Below, piece after piece: positions 56,460 through 64,000 of a stretch of DNA of 64,000 nt. Location: the NCBI GenBank assembly GCA_017501645.1, contig JAFVWN010000004.1, positions 46,123 to 110,122 of the forward strand, written 5' to 3'. Origin of the DNA: Clostridia bacterium. GTDB taxonomy: Bacteria > Bacillota > Clostridia > Christensenellales > UBA1242. The position numbers and the translations under genes were made by a program. The notes beneath the pieces were generated by a model. That model was not told where the DNA came from. It worked only from the letters and a program-made list of their open reading frames with translations, and did no database searches. Positions within the stretch are counted from its first letter, which is position 1. Each line of letters begins with the position of its first letter.

Positions 56460-56728
56460 TGTTTATTCATTTGCAGTTGTTCGCTCACAAGAAAGGTGGC
56501 GGTTCTTCAAAGAATGGTAGAGATAGTAATGCTCAGCGTCTTGGTGTTAAGAAGTATGACGGTGAGAAAGTTTTAGCTGGTAATATAATTGTTCGCCAAA
56601 GAGGAACAAAGATTCATCCAGGTACAAATGTTGGTATTGGTGATGATGACACACTATATGCAAAAGCTGATGGTGTTGTTAAGTTTGAAAGAGTTGGTAA
56701 GGACAAAAAGAAAGTATCAGTTCTATAA
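56459..56728 (+). CDS. rpmA: 50S ribosomal protein L27 (Prp-processed)
   Basis: 89 residues. The N-terminal [15 protein letters not shown] contains the Prp cleavage site after Phe8, so mature L27 starts AHKKGGG, placing its tail at the peptidyl transferase centre. The body ([29 protein letters not shown]) is canonical. The stop is followed by a terminator after about 30 bases. Confidence 0.98.
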   Translation: MFIHLQLFAHKKGGGSSKNGRDSNAQRLGVKKYDGEKVLAGNIIVRQRGTKIHPGTNVGIGDDDTLYAKADGVVKFERVGKDKKKVSVL

Positions 56729-56757
56729 TCCACTACTTTGTAGAAATAAAATAAAAG

Positions 56758-56790
56758 ATAAAAGAAGCAGAATTATCCGCTTCTTTTTTT
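56758..56790 (+). terminator. rplU-prp-rpmA terminator
   Basis: AGAAGC (56763-56768) pairs with GCTTCT (56779-56784) with a T-run after. Confidence 0.85.
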
Positions 56791-56809
56791 TCGTGTAAAA
56801 AAGGTGCTA

Positions 56810-56840
56810 TGTCTGCCATAATAAAGATAAATTGGGCAGT
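56810..56840 (+). repeat. Intergenic TGTCTGCCATAATAAA element, copy 3
   Basis: TGTCTGCCATAATAAA (56810-56825) followed by ATAAATTGGGCAGT; copy 2 has TGTCTGTCATAATACC and ATAAATTGGGAAGT in the same order. Confidence 0.4.
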
Positions 56841-56959
56841 AAATAATGGTGTAATATAATTCTAGGCGAAGTATCATAATGATTAATTTCTCTGTATAGC
56901 TAGACTAAAGGCTATTACAATAAAAAATAAATTCTAAAGAAAAAATCAAAACAACCCCT

Positions 56960-57033
56960 AAAATCGTTTGGAGATTTTGAAATTATTATATATAATAATA
57001 GGTAGAAAAGTACAAACTAAAGAGTGGAAAGAA
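56960..57033 (+). promoter_or_regulatory. Conserved promoter block of BspA-like gene B
   Basis: Nearly identical to 21346-21410 upstream of protein A. TATAAT at 56991-56996 with TTGGAG 17 bp upstream fits a promoter. This puts the transcript start about 310 bases before the GTG start codon. Confidence 0.6.
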
Positions 57034-57313
57034 TAATAGATAGATAAATTATAAAGAAACATTATTTTTTAGTTTTTATTATTTTTCAACCCTTTGGGTT
57101 TGTTCCTACCGAAGACAAAACTTCGTTTTGTGATTCATCATTATTTATACTAAGCGGAGCGTCTGCCGTAATTCATCATTTTTTCACTCTTAATTTTTCA
57201 TTGCAAAACCTTTTGGTTTTGTTTAGTTCCTACGGAAGACAAAACAAGAAAGAACCATCCGCAATTCATCATTTTTTCATTCATCATTCTTCATTCATTA
57301 AAGGAGTGCCATA
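57034..57313 (+). promoter_or_regulatory. Long repetitive leader of BspA-like gene B
   Basis: No gene here. The region holds at least three hairpins (AACCC-TTT-GGGTT near 57089, ACAAAAC-TTC-GTTTTGT near 57116, CAAAACC-TTTT-GGTTTTG near 57203), the ACCGAAGACAAAAC word at 57108-57121 and again as TACGGAAGACAAAAC at 57231-57245, and ATTCATCATT words at about 57133, 57171, 57263 and 57281. It ends in AAAGGAG. Confidence 0.5.
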
Positions 57314-60300
57314 GTGGGTAAGAAACTAAAACTTATATTATTTGTATTATTACCAATAATATGTCTTGTAATAGCAGGCATACCTTTTACTTTGGCGGAT
57401 TATCCTGAAACACAAATAGAGCAAACAATGACTGGCACAAGTGCAGAAGACACAGGTGCTAGCACTGCAGATAAAAGTATGAAAGGCGGAGCGTTATATA
57501 TAAGTGGTGGGGCTTCATACACAATGACAGGTGGCTCTATTACTGGAAAAGATAATCAATATGGTGGAGCTGTATATGTAACAAACGGTTCAACCTTTAC
57601 AATGACAGGAGGAACAATCACTGGTTGTACTGCATTATATGGTGGGGCAATCTATGTAGAAGCAGGTGGAACTTGTAATATAACTGGTGGTACAATTACT
57701 GGCAATAAAGCCCAATTTGCCCCAGCAATTTATGTAGAAGACGGTGGAGTACTTAATGTAGACCAAACTGCAGTAATTAAAGATAACGAGTATGAAAGAT
57801 ATGGTAATGCGTTAGAAATATATGTAGACGGAACACTTGCAAAAACAATGTATTTAAAGGCGGATACATATACAATTAATGAAGCAGATATGCCACTTCA
57901 ATATGAAAATTGTTGTGGATACTTCCTAGATGAAGAATTAAACAAATGTGCAAGTGATGAGGTTGCTCTTACAAGCGAAGCAATTGGTTTTGCACCAAGA
58001 ACGGCAGAAGCTGAAGAATATGTGGCTAAGTTATATACAAAGACAGCAACAGTATCTGCAGATATCAGCTATATTTATTCTTCTGTTGGGAAAAACTATT
58101 CTGTTAAATCATTATCAACATCACTAAGCGGAGATATTGTACTTGCTGCGGAAGTTGATAATATAAAGGTTTATGCTTTACCGCAAAATGCCTTTAATAA
58201 TTGTAAAGAAATAACAACAATGACATTGCCTGCAGGGCTTGAGGTCTTAGGTAGTTCATCAATGTATGGGTGTTCTGCATTAACAAAAATCAATATGCCA
58301 GATTCAATAAATGAGTTTGTAGGTTCTGTATTTGCTTATTGTTCAAAACTAGAATCTATAACGATTCCTCCTTTGGTTACAAACTTTCACAGAAATAATA
58401 TACATCAGTGTCGTTCAATAAAAGAATTATATTTTCATAAAAACATTACCGAATTCGGTGAAAAGGCTGATTTAGGATTGCCTGCTTTAGAAAAAATTGT
58501 TGTAGAAGAAGGAAATCCTGTTTACGACAGTAGAGATAATTGTAATGCTCTTATTAAAACTGCAACAAATACACTTTTGTATGGGACAATAAATACTGTA
58601 ATTCCAAGTTCTGTTACAAGAATAGAAAATTATGCTTTCGCTAGTAATTCAATAAAATCTATATCAATTCCAGAAACTGTTACCAGTATAGGAAATAATG
58701 TTTTTTATAGTTGTTATTCTTTAGAGAGCGTTTCTGTACCAAGTCATATAACAACAATTCCACAATATATGTTTGCTCATTGCAGTAAATTGACAACTTT
58801 TAATTTTTCAAATAATATAAAGACTATAGGGCCATATGCTTTTTATTGGGCTGGACTAACAAGCTTATCTTTGCCTGAAGGGTTAGAGACTATAGGAGCA
58901 AATGCGTTTTATTATAATTATGCAATAACTGGAGATTTGGTTATTCCTAATTCGGTAAAGACTATGGGGAACGGGGCTTTTGGTTCATGTTTTGGATTTG
59001 ATGGGTCATTAAAACTTTCTAACTCTTTGACAGAAATACCAAAACAAGCATTTTATAGATGTGAAGAATTAACAGGAACTCTTGAAATTCCAGAGGGTGT
59101 AACAACAATAGGTGATGAAGCTTTCTCAGGCTGTGCATTTACAGGAACAATAATTATTGATGACCATATAAAGAGCGTTGGGTACAAGGCGTTTGCATCA
59201 CTGACTAAACTTGAAAAAGTGTTCGTCTCAAAAGACATAGAAACCATAAGTGCAACTGGTACGAATTATGGTTTGTTTATTCAAGGTTCAAGCAATTTAG
59301 TAATATATACAGATGTTGCAAATGCAGAAAGCATTCCAAGTGGTTGGGGGACTTATTGGAATTATTATAATAGTTCTAATCAGCTTCAAGTTGTTTATGG
59401 TTGTTCGCTTGATGGTGAGGGGAATATTGTAACACCAACAACAATTAATTTCTATGTTGATGGGGTGTATCATAGCTCTATAACAAAATCAGAAACAAGT
59501 TATACTGTTCAAGAAAGCGAAATGCCTCTTCAATATGAAGACTGTTGTGGATATTTCTTAGATAGTGAATTAAGAACAACAATAAAGAACGATACAATAG
59601 ATTTAACCAATGGTGATGTAAATATTTATACAAGAACAGCAGACCCGAGTTTATTTACATTTACAACGGATGGTGCTGATGGATATATTTTAACAAAAAA
59701 TAGTGCAGTAACATATAGTGGAACAGAGTTTAATCTTGTAATGCCAAGAGAGTATGAAGACAAAACAGTGACAACAATTGCAAATTCTGCATTCAAAGGA
59801 AAATTTAATTCTTGTGATTCGGTAAATATAACATTTTCAAGCGAGATAACAGAAGTTCCTACTTCTTGTTTTGATGCGGATTTAGGTGATTATAACTGTA
59901 ATATCAAGAGTATAAATATTCATAACAATATAACAAGTATAGGTAATTCTGCATTTTTTTATTGCATAGGATTCACCGGAAGTTTGATAATCGGAGACTG
60001 TGTAACAAGTATAGGAGATGGTGCATTCTCTAATTGCAGAGGATTGACAAGTGTAACAATAGGAGACAGTGTAACAAGTATAGGGAGTTATGCATTCAAT
60101 TCTTGCAGTGGATTAACAGGAAATTTAACAATCCCAGATAATGTAACAAGTATAGGATATGGTGCATTCTTTTATTGCAGTGGATTAACAAGTGTATATA
60201 TCCCAAGCACAGTAACAACTATATCTGCTTCAAGTTATTCAAGTTCACCATTTTATGGTTGTTCGAGCAATTTAGTAATATATACAGATGTTGCAAATGC

Positions 60301-60568
60301 TTCAAGTGTGCCAAGTGGCTGGGGTGCTTATTGGAATTATTATTCAAGTAGTGGAACATTAACCGTCAATTATGGTTATACTCTTGAGCAGTATAAATCT
60401 GCAGTTGGATTGACTTTTGCTCCAAATGGAGAAGGTATAAGCGGTGTGGAAGTTGAGACGATAGAAAATGTTAATGATTATCAAGTGGATAATTCTTATT
60501 TGCAAGATGTGATACTTAACAAAAATGAGTATGTTGCAATCTTGAAAGAGAATGAAAAAATAGCATAA
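57314..60568 (+). CDS. BspA-like leucine-rich-repeat surface protein B
   Basis: 1084 residues, GTG start with AAAGGAG. Signal peptide (about 1-28); three or four GGAIY...GG repeats (58-145); first CCGYF module (about 165-255); LRR block (about 260-690) ended by YTDVANAESIPSGWGTYWNY; second CCGYF module (about 712-780); second, shorter LRR block (785-1030) ended by the same cap; C-terminal tail ending EYVAILKENEKIA. So the module-LRR-cap unit of protein A is present twice. No LPXTG or membrane anchor. Likely an adhesin. Confidence 0.9.
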   Translation: MGKKLKLILFVLLPIICLVIAGIPFTLADYPETQIEQTMTGTSAEDTGASTADKSMKGGALYISGGASYTMTGGSITGKDNQYGGAVYVTNGSTFTMTGGTITGCTALYGGAIYVEAGGTCNITGGTITGNKAQFAPAIYVEDGGVLNVDQTAVIKDNEYERYGNALEIYVDGTLAKTMYLKADTYTINEADMPLQYENCCGYFLDEELNKCASDEVALTSEAIGFAPRTAEAEEYVAKLYTKTATVSADISYIYSSVGKNYSVKSLSTSLSGDIVLAAEVDNIKVYALPQNAFNNCKEITTMTLPAGLEVLGSSSMYGCSALTKINMPDSINEFVGSVFAYCSKLESITIPPLVTNFHRNNIHQCRSIKELYFHKNITEFGEKADLGLPALEKIVVEEGNPVYDSRDNCNALIKTATNTLLYGTINTVIPSSVTRIENYAFASNSIKSISIPETVTSIGNNVFYSCYSLESVSVPSHITTIPQYMFAHCSKLTTFNFSNNIKTIGPYAFYWAGLTSLSLPEGLETIGANAFYYNYAITGDLVIPNSVKTMGNGAFGSCFGFDGSLKLSNSLTEIPKQAFYRCEELTGTLEIPEGVTTIGDEAFSGCAFTGTIIIDDHIKSVGYKAFASLTKLEKVFVSKDIETISATGTNYGLFIQGSSNLVIYTDVANAESIPSGWGTYWNYYNSSNQLQVVYGCSLDGEGNIVTPTTINFYVDGVYHSSITKSETSYTVQESEMPLQYEDCCGYFLDSELRTTIKNDTIDLTNGDVNIYTRTADPSLFTFTTDGADGYILTKNSAVTYSGTEFNLVMPREYEDKTVTTIANSAFKGKFNSCDSVNITFSSEITEVPTSCFDADLGDYNCNIKSINIHNNITSIGNSAFFYCIGFTGSLIIGDCVTSIGDGAFSNCRGLTSVTIGDSVTSIGSYAFNSCSGLTGNLTIPDNVTSIGYGAFFYCSGLTSVYIPSTVTTISASSYSSSPFYGCSSNLVIYTDVANASSVPSGWGAYWNYYSSSGTLTVNYGYTLEQYKSAVGLTFAPNGEGISGVEVETIENVNDYQVDNSYLQDVILNKNEYVAILKENEKIA

Positions 60569-60610
60569 AAAAAGACGGGCAGGGAATAAAACTTGCTCGC
60601 CTTTTTTGTT
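60569..60610. terminator. Terminator between BspA-like gene B and the metallopeptidase gene
   Basis: GACGGGCAGG pairs with CTTGCTCGCC imperfectly (one or two G-T pairs), A-run before and T-run after, between convergent genes. Confidence 0.6.
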
Positions 60611-60611
60611 T

Positions 60612-61217
60612 TTAATCTTTACTGTTTTTTTCGATTTTTCTACGCATTTTAAATTTGTAGAAAAGTCCATATTTTTGTTTTGCTTGTTCTTCTGCGTTTT
60701 CAAAACGATATAAGTTTCTTTCAAGTGTTTTTTGAAAGTCTGGTTCGTTTTTATATCTCCACGCAAGTCTTTGAAGCATCTTGATAGTGTATTTTTGGGC
60801 GTCTCTTTCAACAGCTTGGTTATTGTAAAGAACTTTGTCTTGACTTGCAGAGATATAGCCCTCAAAATTTCTTTTCCATCTTTTAGCCCTGAAATTCCAC
60901 CAAGGTATGTGCTCTCTGTTAATTGCAACATATTGAGATGCGTGTCTGCCTTCGTGTATAATTGTTTCAAGAGCGTGGAAACGATAGGCTGGATTTAAAA
61001 TAAGGTTTTCGTGAATATAAATGCATTTACGGTCGCCCATAACACTGAACATTCCAAGACAGTTCCAGTCTGCTCTTTCGTGAACAACAACATCAATAGG
61101 GTCTCTATGGTTCTTCTTAGCCATCTTGTTTTCTAGAGCCTGTAAAATTTCGAGTCTTTTTATTGATGTGTATTTCTTCCATTTTCTTAGTTTGAATCTA
61201 CTATATAAAAACCACAT
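60612..61217 (-). CDS. Putative zinc metallopeptidase (HExxH), phage-like family
   Basis: 201 residues. ALETIIHEGRHASQY carries an HExxH zinc motif and NNQAVERDAQKYTIKM downstream supplies a likely third ligand (Glu). A basic N-terminus (FKLRKWKKYTSIKR) and a Lys/Arg-rich C-terminus are present, with no membrane segment. The pattern resembles small zinc peptidases found in Firmicutes mobile elements, but I cannot name the family. GAGG precedes the ATG. The frame 60359-60970 on the same strand is a shadow. Confidence 0.6.
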   Translation of the reverse strand: MWFLYSRFKLRKWKKYTSIKRLEILQALENKMAKKNHRDPIDVVVHERADWNCLGMFSVMGDRKCIYIHENLILNPAYRFHALETIIHEGRHASQYVAINREHIPWWNFRAKRWKRNFEGYISASQDKVLYNNQAVERDAQKYTIKMLQRLAWRYKNEPDFQKTLERNLYRFENAEEQAKQKYGLFYKFKMRRKIEKNSKD

Positions 61218-61285
61218 AAAAATTTCCTCTTATGCTGTAAGTATAAAGCATTTTAAAAAATTTGTCTATAAAATAAGCAGTCGAG

Positions 61286-61314
61286 TTGAAAATTTATTTG
61301 AAATATTGTATCAT
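61286..61314 (+). promoter_or_regulatory. Promoter of the OGG-type gene, leaderless layout
   Basis: TTGAAA (61286-61291) and TATCAT (61309-61314) are 17 bp apart. The ATG at 61321 is 6 bases after the -10, so transcript and coding start coincide. No ribosome site. Confidence 0.55.
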
Positions 61315-61320
61315 AAGCAT

Positions 61321-62160
61321 ATGGACTACAGAATAGAGGGGAATAAAATAATATTCAATAAGACTGAAGATTTTGATGCTCAGTCTATTTTGGAATGCGG
61401 ACAGATGTTCAGGTTTTTTAAAACCTCATCAGGATACAAAGTGATAACCGGCAAACATATTGCAGATATTGTAGAAAAAGATGGTGAAGTAGTGATAACT
61501 ACTAACAGCCCAAGTGTATTTGTTGATTTTTTTGACCTTGATACAGACTATGCAAAAATAAAGCAAGAACTTGAGAAGTATCCAATTTTGAAAAAGGCAA
61601 TAAGTTTTGGAAAGGGGATAAGAATTGCAAAAGGTGAGACAGAGGAAATTATATTCCAGTTTATTATATCTCAAAACAATAATATAAAGAGAATACAAAA
61701 GATTGTTGAGAAGTTAAGTGAGATTGGTGAAAAAATTGACGATAACTACAATGCTTTTCCGTCTGCAAAAGTTCTGTCAACAATGCCAATAGAGTATTTT
61801 CAAGGACTTGGGGCGGGATACAGAGATAAGTATTTATATGAAACTGCAAAAGTGCTTGCAAATATAAATCTTGAAGAAATTAAAAAACTTGATGATGAAC
61901 AGCTTTATAAATGGCTTTTAAGTTTAAAAGGAGTAGGGCCAAAAGTTGCATCTTGCATAATGCTTTTTGGGTTTGGAAGAAAATCTAGTTTTCCTGTTGA
62001 TACTTGGATAGAGAAAGTTTATAAAAAATATTTCTATAATGGAGAAATGACCAGACCTCAAATATCTGCGTTTTTGCAAGGAAAATTCGGGGTTATGTCT
62101 GGCATAGTACAGCAATATTTGTTCTATTATTTCCGTTCAAGTGGAGAAATTATTGATTAA
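61321..62160 (+). CDS. 8-oxoguanine DNA glycosylase (OGG1-like HhH-GPD)
   Basis: 280 residues. The N-terminal TBP-like domain (DAQSILECGQMFRF) and the helix-hairpin-helix LKGVGPKVASCIMLFGFGRKSSFPVDTWI are those of OGG1/AlkA-type glycosylases; Lys in GPKVA and Asp in PVDTW are the catalytic pair, so base removal plus lyase action are expected. The frame extends up to 61126, but that would start inside the opposite gene and before the promoter; 61321 is the real start. Confidence 0.87.
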   Translation: MDYRIEGNKIIFNKTEDFDAQSILECGQMFRFFKTSSGYKVITGKHIADIVEKDGEVVITTNSPSVFVDFFDLDTDYAKIKQELEKYPILKKAISFGKGIRIAKGETEEIIFQFIISQNNNIKRIQKIVEKLSEIGEKIDDNYNAFPSAKVLSTMPIEYFQGLGAGYRDKYLYETAKVLANINLEEIKKLDDEQLYKWLLSLKGVGPKVASCIMLFGFGRKSSFPVDTWIEKVYKKYFYNGEMTRPQISAFLQGKFGVMSGIVQQYLFYYFRSSGEIID

Positions 62161-62205
62161 AGTGGGGTTGAAAAATCCCTCTTTTTTATTTCAAAAAATA
62201 GGGTA

Positions 62206-62234
62206 TTGTCAAAATAGGGGTTGTGTGTTATAAT
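62206..62234 (+). promoter_or_regulatory. nfeD-floA promoter
   Basis: TTGTCA (62206-62211) and TATAAT (62229-62234) with a 17-bp spacer; AGAGAGGTG ribosome site follows. Confidence 0.7.
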
Positions 62235-62258
62235 AATTGAAAGAGAGGTGAAGAAGAT

Positions 62259-62786
62259 ATGATTGATGCTTTTATTACCTTATATACTCAGGCTGATATA
62301 TTATTTTACTGTTTGTACGGGCTAGCTATTATACTTTTAATAGCAGAGGCTTTTATCCCAAGTTTTGGGGTTATGGGAATGGGTGGAATACTCTCCGCAA
62401 TTGGTGCAATTGTTGCAAGAACGGTTGAAAAAAATATTTCAAGAGAGGAAACAGTACTCTATATTCTATATATAGTTGTCACAATCGCTTTTGTGATTGG
62501 CGTTATAAAGCTGATGCAAAAGGTTGATAAAAAACGAAAAAACAAAAAAAATTACGCTATAGTTGACGGAAATAAAATTCCTTTAACTAAAGACGGATAC
62601 TTAGATTACTCGTTCTTGGTTGGAAAAGAAGGGGTTGTAGTTGCTGACCTTAAGCCTTCTGGTAAAGCAGAATTTGATAAAAAGGTTTATGAGGTTACAA
62701 CAACAAAAGAATATATTTACAGTGGAACAATCGTCAGGGTTGATAAAGTTATTAACCAAAGAGTGGTTGTAAGAAGAAAAGGTTAG
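62259..62786 (+). CDS. NfeD-like membrane protein
   Basis: 175 residues. Three membrane segments in the first 90 residues (including IAEAFIPSFGVMGMGGILSAIGAI, the NfeD pattern) and a C-terminal OB-like domain (LVGKEGVVVADLKPSGKAEFDKKVYEV). NfeD proteins pair with flotillins in membrane microdomains; floA follows 9 bases later. Confidence 0.87.
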   Translation: MIDAFITLYTQADILFYCLYGLAIILLIAEAFIPSFGVMGMGGILSAIGAIVARTVEKNISREETVLYILYIVVTIAFVIGVIKLMQKVDKKRKNKKNYAIVDGNKIPLTKDGYLDYSFLVGKEGVVVADLKPSGKAEFDKKVYEVTTTKEYIYSGTIVRVDKVINQRVVVRRKG

Positions 62787-62795
62787 GGAGAAAAA

Positions 62796-63866
62796 ATGAT
62801 AAACGCTATATTTTATCTAGGCAAGCTAAGTGTCGGCTGGATAATTGGTTTGTCTGTTGGTGGTGTTGTGTTCATTGCAGGAATTATAGTCTTTTTGTGT
62901 ATGGTACCGTTAAGATTATGGTTCAGGGCAAGTGTTTCAGGAGCACATATACCAATGAGCAAACTTATTGGTATGAAACTTAGAAAAGTTGATGTAAGCA
63001 AAATAGTTTTAACATATATCACAGCGAGAAAAGCTGGTCTTACTATAACATTAGACGAGCTTGAAACTCACTATATGGCTAATGGTGATATTGAAAGAGT
63101 GGTAAAAGCACTTGTTTCTGCACACTCTGCGAATATGGACTTGTCTGTTCAAACAGCAAAAGCTATTGACCTTGCTGGAAGAGATGTATACCAAGCGGTA
63201 AGAACATCAGTAGTTCCAAAAATTATTGAAACTCCAGTGGTTTCAGCAATGGCTAAAGATGGTATTGAATTAAAAGTAAAAGCAAAAGTAACAGTTATCT
63301 CAAATATGCATATGCAAATTTTTGGTGCTGGTGAAGAAACAATCATTGCCAGAGTTGGTGAGGGTGTTGTAACAACTGTTGGTTCAGCTGCGAGCCATAA
63401 GATAGTTCTTGAAAACCCAGACCTAATTTCAAGCACTGTACTTAACAAAGGTCTTGATACTGGTACTGCGTATGAGATTGTATCTATTGATATTGCGGAC
63501 ATTGATGTAGGAAGAAACATTGGTGCAGAACTTGAAATCGCAAATGCAGAAGCAGACAAGCGTATTGCACAAGCAAAAGCAGAAGAAAGAAAATGTATGG
63601 CTATTGCAACAGAGAATGAAATGAAAGCTAAAGTTCAAGAAATGCGTGCAATGGTTGTTGAAGCTGAGGCAGAAGTTCCAAAAGCTCTTGCAAAAGCTTT
63701 AAATAATGGCACAATGGGTGTTATGGATTACTATAATATGAAGAACTTGCAAGCTGATACAGAAATGAGAAAAGCCTTAAGTGGTGCAGACGAAAACAGC
63801 AGTGATGATAATGGTTCAAGTGCTGGATTTGCAGGCTCAACTATAAGACCTAGACCAAAACTATAA
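62796..63866 (+). CDS. floA: Flotillin-like protein FloA
   Basis: 356 residues. A membrane segment near residues 13-36, the conserved [30 protein letters not shown], the SPFH/PHB-like domain ([30 protein letters not shown]) and the Ala/Glu-rich coiled coil ([21 protein letters not shown]) match Bacillus FloA (YqfA). FloA organises lipid-raft-like membrane domains. In Bacillus it lies just before yqfB-yqfC-yqfD. Confidence 0.95.
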   Translation: MINAIFYLGKLSVGWIIGLSVGGVVFIAGIIVFLCMVPLRLWFRASVSGAHIPMSKLIGMKLRKVDVSKIVLTYITARKAGLTITLDELETHYMANGDIERVVKALVSAHSANMDLSVQTAKAIDLAGRDVYQAVRTSVVPKIIETPVVSAMAKDGIELKVKAKVTVISNMHMQIFGAGEETIIARVGEGVVTTVGSAASHKIVLENPDLISSTVLNKGLDTGTAYEIVSIDIADIDVGRNIGAELEIANAEADKRIAQAKAEERKCMAIATENEMKAKVQEMRAMVVEAEAEVPKALAKALNNGTMGVMDYYNMKNLQADTEMRKALSGADENSSDDNGSSAGFAGSTIRPRPKL

Positions 63867-63868
63867 TA

Positions 63869-63898
63869 AGCACCCTTTTTTAAGGGTGTTTAATTTTT
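63869..63898 (+). terminator. nfeD-floA terminator (weak T-run)
   Basis: CACCCTT (63871-63877) pairs with AAGGGTG (63882-63888); the downstream T-run is interrupted by AA. Confidence 0.6.
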
Positions 63899-63913
63899 AA
63901 AAGGAGGATAAAT

Positions 63914-64000
63914 ATGAGCATTCTAGAAATTATTGTAATAGCAATGTTGTCTGTTGGTTTTGTCTATGTATTGTATCTTATTTATTCTCCAAAAAAGAAA
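63914..64000 (+). CDS. Start of a short membrane protein gene (cut by window end)
   Basis: A strong AAGGAGG precedes an ATG that opens MSILEIIVIAMLSVGFVYVLYLIY, a single membrane helix, followed by SPKKK. The frame is open to the window edge (29 codons). Product unknown. Confidence 0.65.
   Translation, partial: MSILEIIVIAMLSVGFVYVLYLIYSPKKK

Noticed and set aside
60359..60970. 203-residue minus-strand frame
   Set aside because: It is a shadow of the true 60612-61217 gene and of BspA-like gene B; no ribosome site and no recognisable domain.
61126..61320. Upstream extension of the OGG-type glycosylase frame
   Set aside because: It would start inside the opposite-strand metallopeptidase gene and before a good promoter; the conserved domain begins at 61321.

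Overview
The window is AT-rich, densely coded DNA from a Gram-positive, probably anaerobic and spore-related bacterium of the Clostridia/Bacillota. Supporting signs are: ribosomal protein L27 with the N-terminal extension cut by the Prp protease, with prp beside it; a glycine T-box; SepF and DivIVA-type division proteins; sporulation-family genes (yqfC, yqfD, spoVB-like, spoIVFA-like, spoIVFB); an oxygen-sensitive class III ribonucleotide reductase; and an Rnf-like membrane complex. Two BspA-type leucine-rich-repeat surface proteins suggest an animal-gut lineage. The species cannot be named from sequence alone. No rRNA, tRNA, CRISPR array, insertion sequence or intact prophage was seen. Layout: 1-3.4 kb holds the C-terminal part of a Hint-domain protein, a patatin-like lipase and an exported ComEC-type hydrolase. 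3.5-7.8 kb is an NrdR-box-controlled operon of nrdD (fused to a redoxin domain), a thioredoxin-reductase-like flavoprotein and nrdG. 7.8-10.8 kb holds a shikimate-kinase-like protein without a P-loop, lgt and small unknowns. 10.9-12.9 kb is groES-groEL on the minus strand. 13-17.6 kb holds sepF, a mini DivIVA-like gene, ywlE-rpiB and membrane proteins. 17.6-19.3 kb is glyQS with its T-box. 19.4-24.4 kb holds a transglutaminase-like protein and BspA-like protein A. 24.4-29.1 kb holds yqfC-yqfD diverging from ybeY-era, then recO. 29.2-34 kb is uvrB-uvrA. 34-38.2 kb holds DUF421/DUF4363, a SpoVB-type flippase and an acetyltransferase. 38.4-41.8 kb is a large surface protein. 41.9-42.7 kb is a TauE-type exporter split into two half genes. 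42.8-47.3 kb is an rnfC-D-E-A-B operon with no rnfG. 47.6-50.2 kb holds a Ppx/GppA-HD protein and an MreB-like protein. 50.4-56.7 kb is minD-minE-like-spoIVFA-spoIVFB-radical SAM pair-rplU-prp-rpmA, close to the Bacillus order. 57.3-60.6 kb is BspA-like protein B. 60.6-64 kb holds a putative zinc metallopeptidase, an OGG-type glycosylase, nfeD-floA and the start of one more gene. Several systems are recognisable but lack signature residues. The Rnf-like complex has no RnfG, no membrane iron-sulfur cysteines in RnfA/E and no RnfC glycine-rich nucleotide motif. The shikimate-kinase-like, Ppx-like and MreB-like proteins have lost nucleotide-binding residues. The thioredoxin-reductase-like protein lacks the NADPH motif. 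Together with a run of apparently leaderless promoters and the two BspA genes that share promoter, domain module and C-terminal tail, these are the main points of interest. All family comparisons are from memory of family consensus patterns, since no search could be run.
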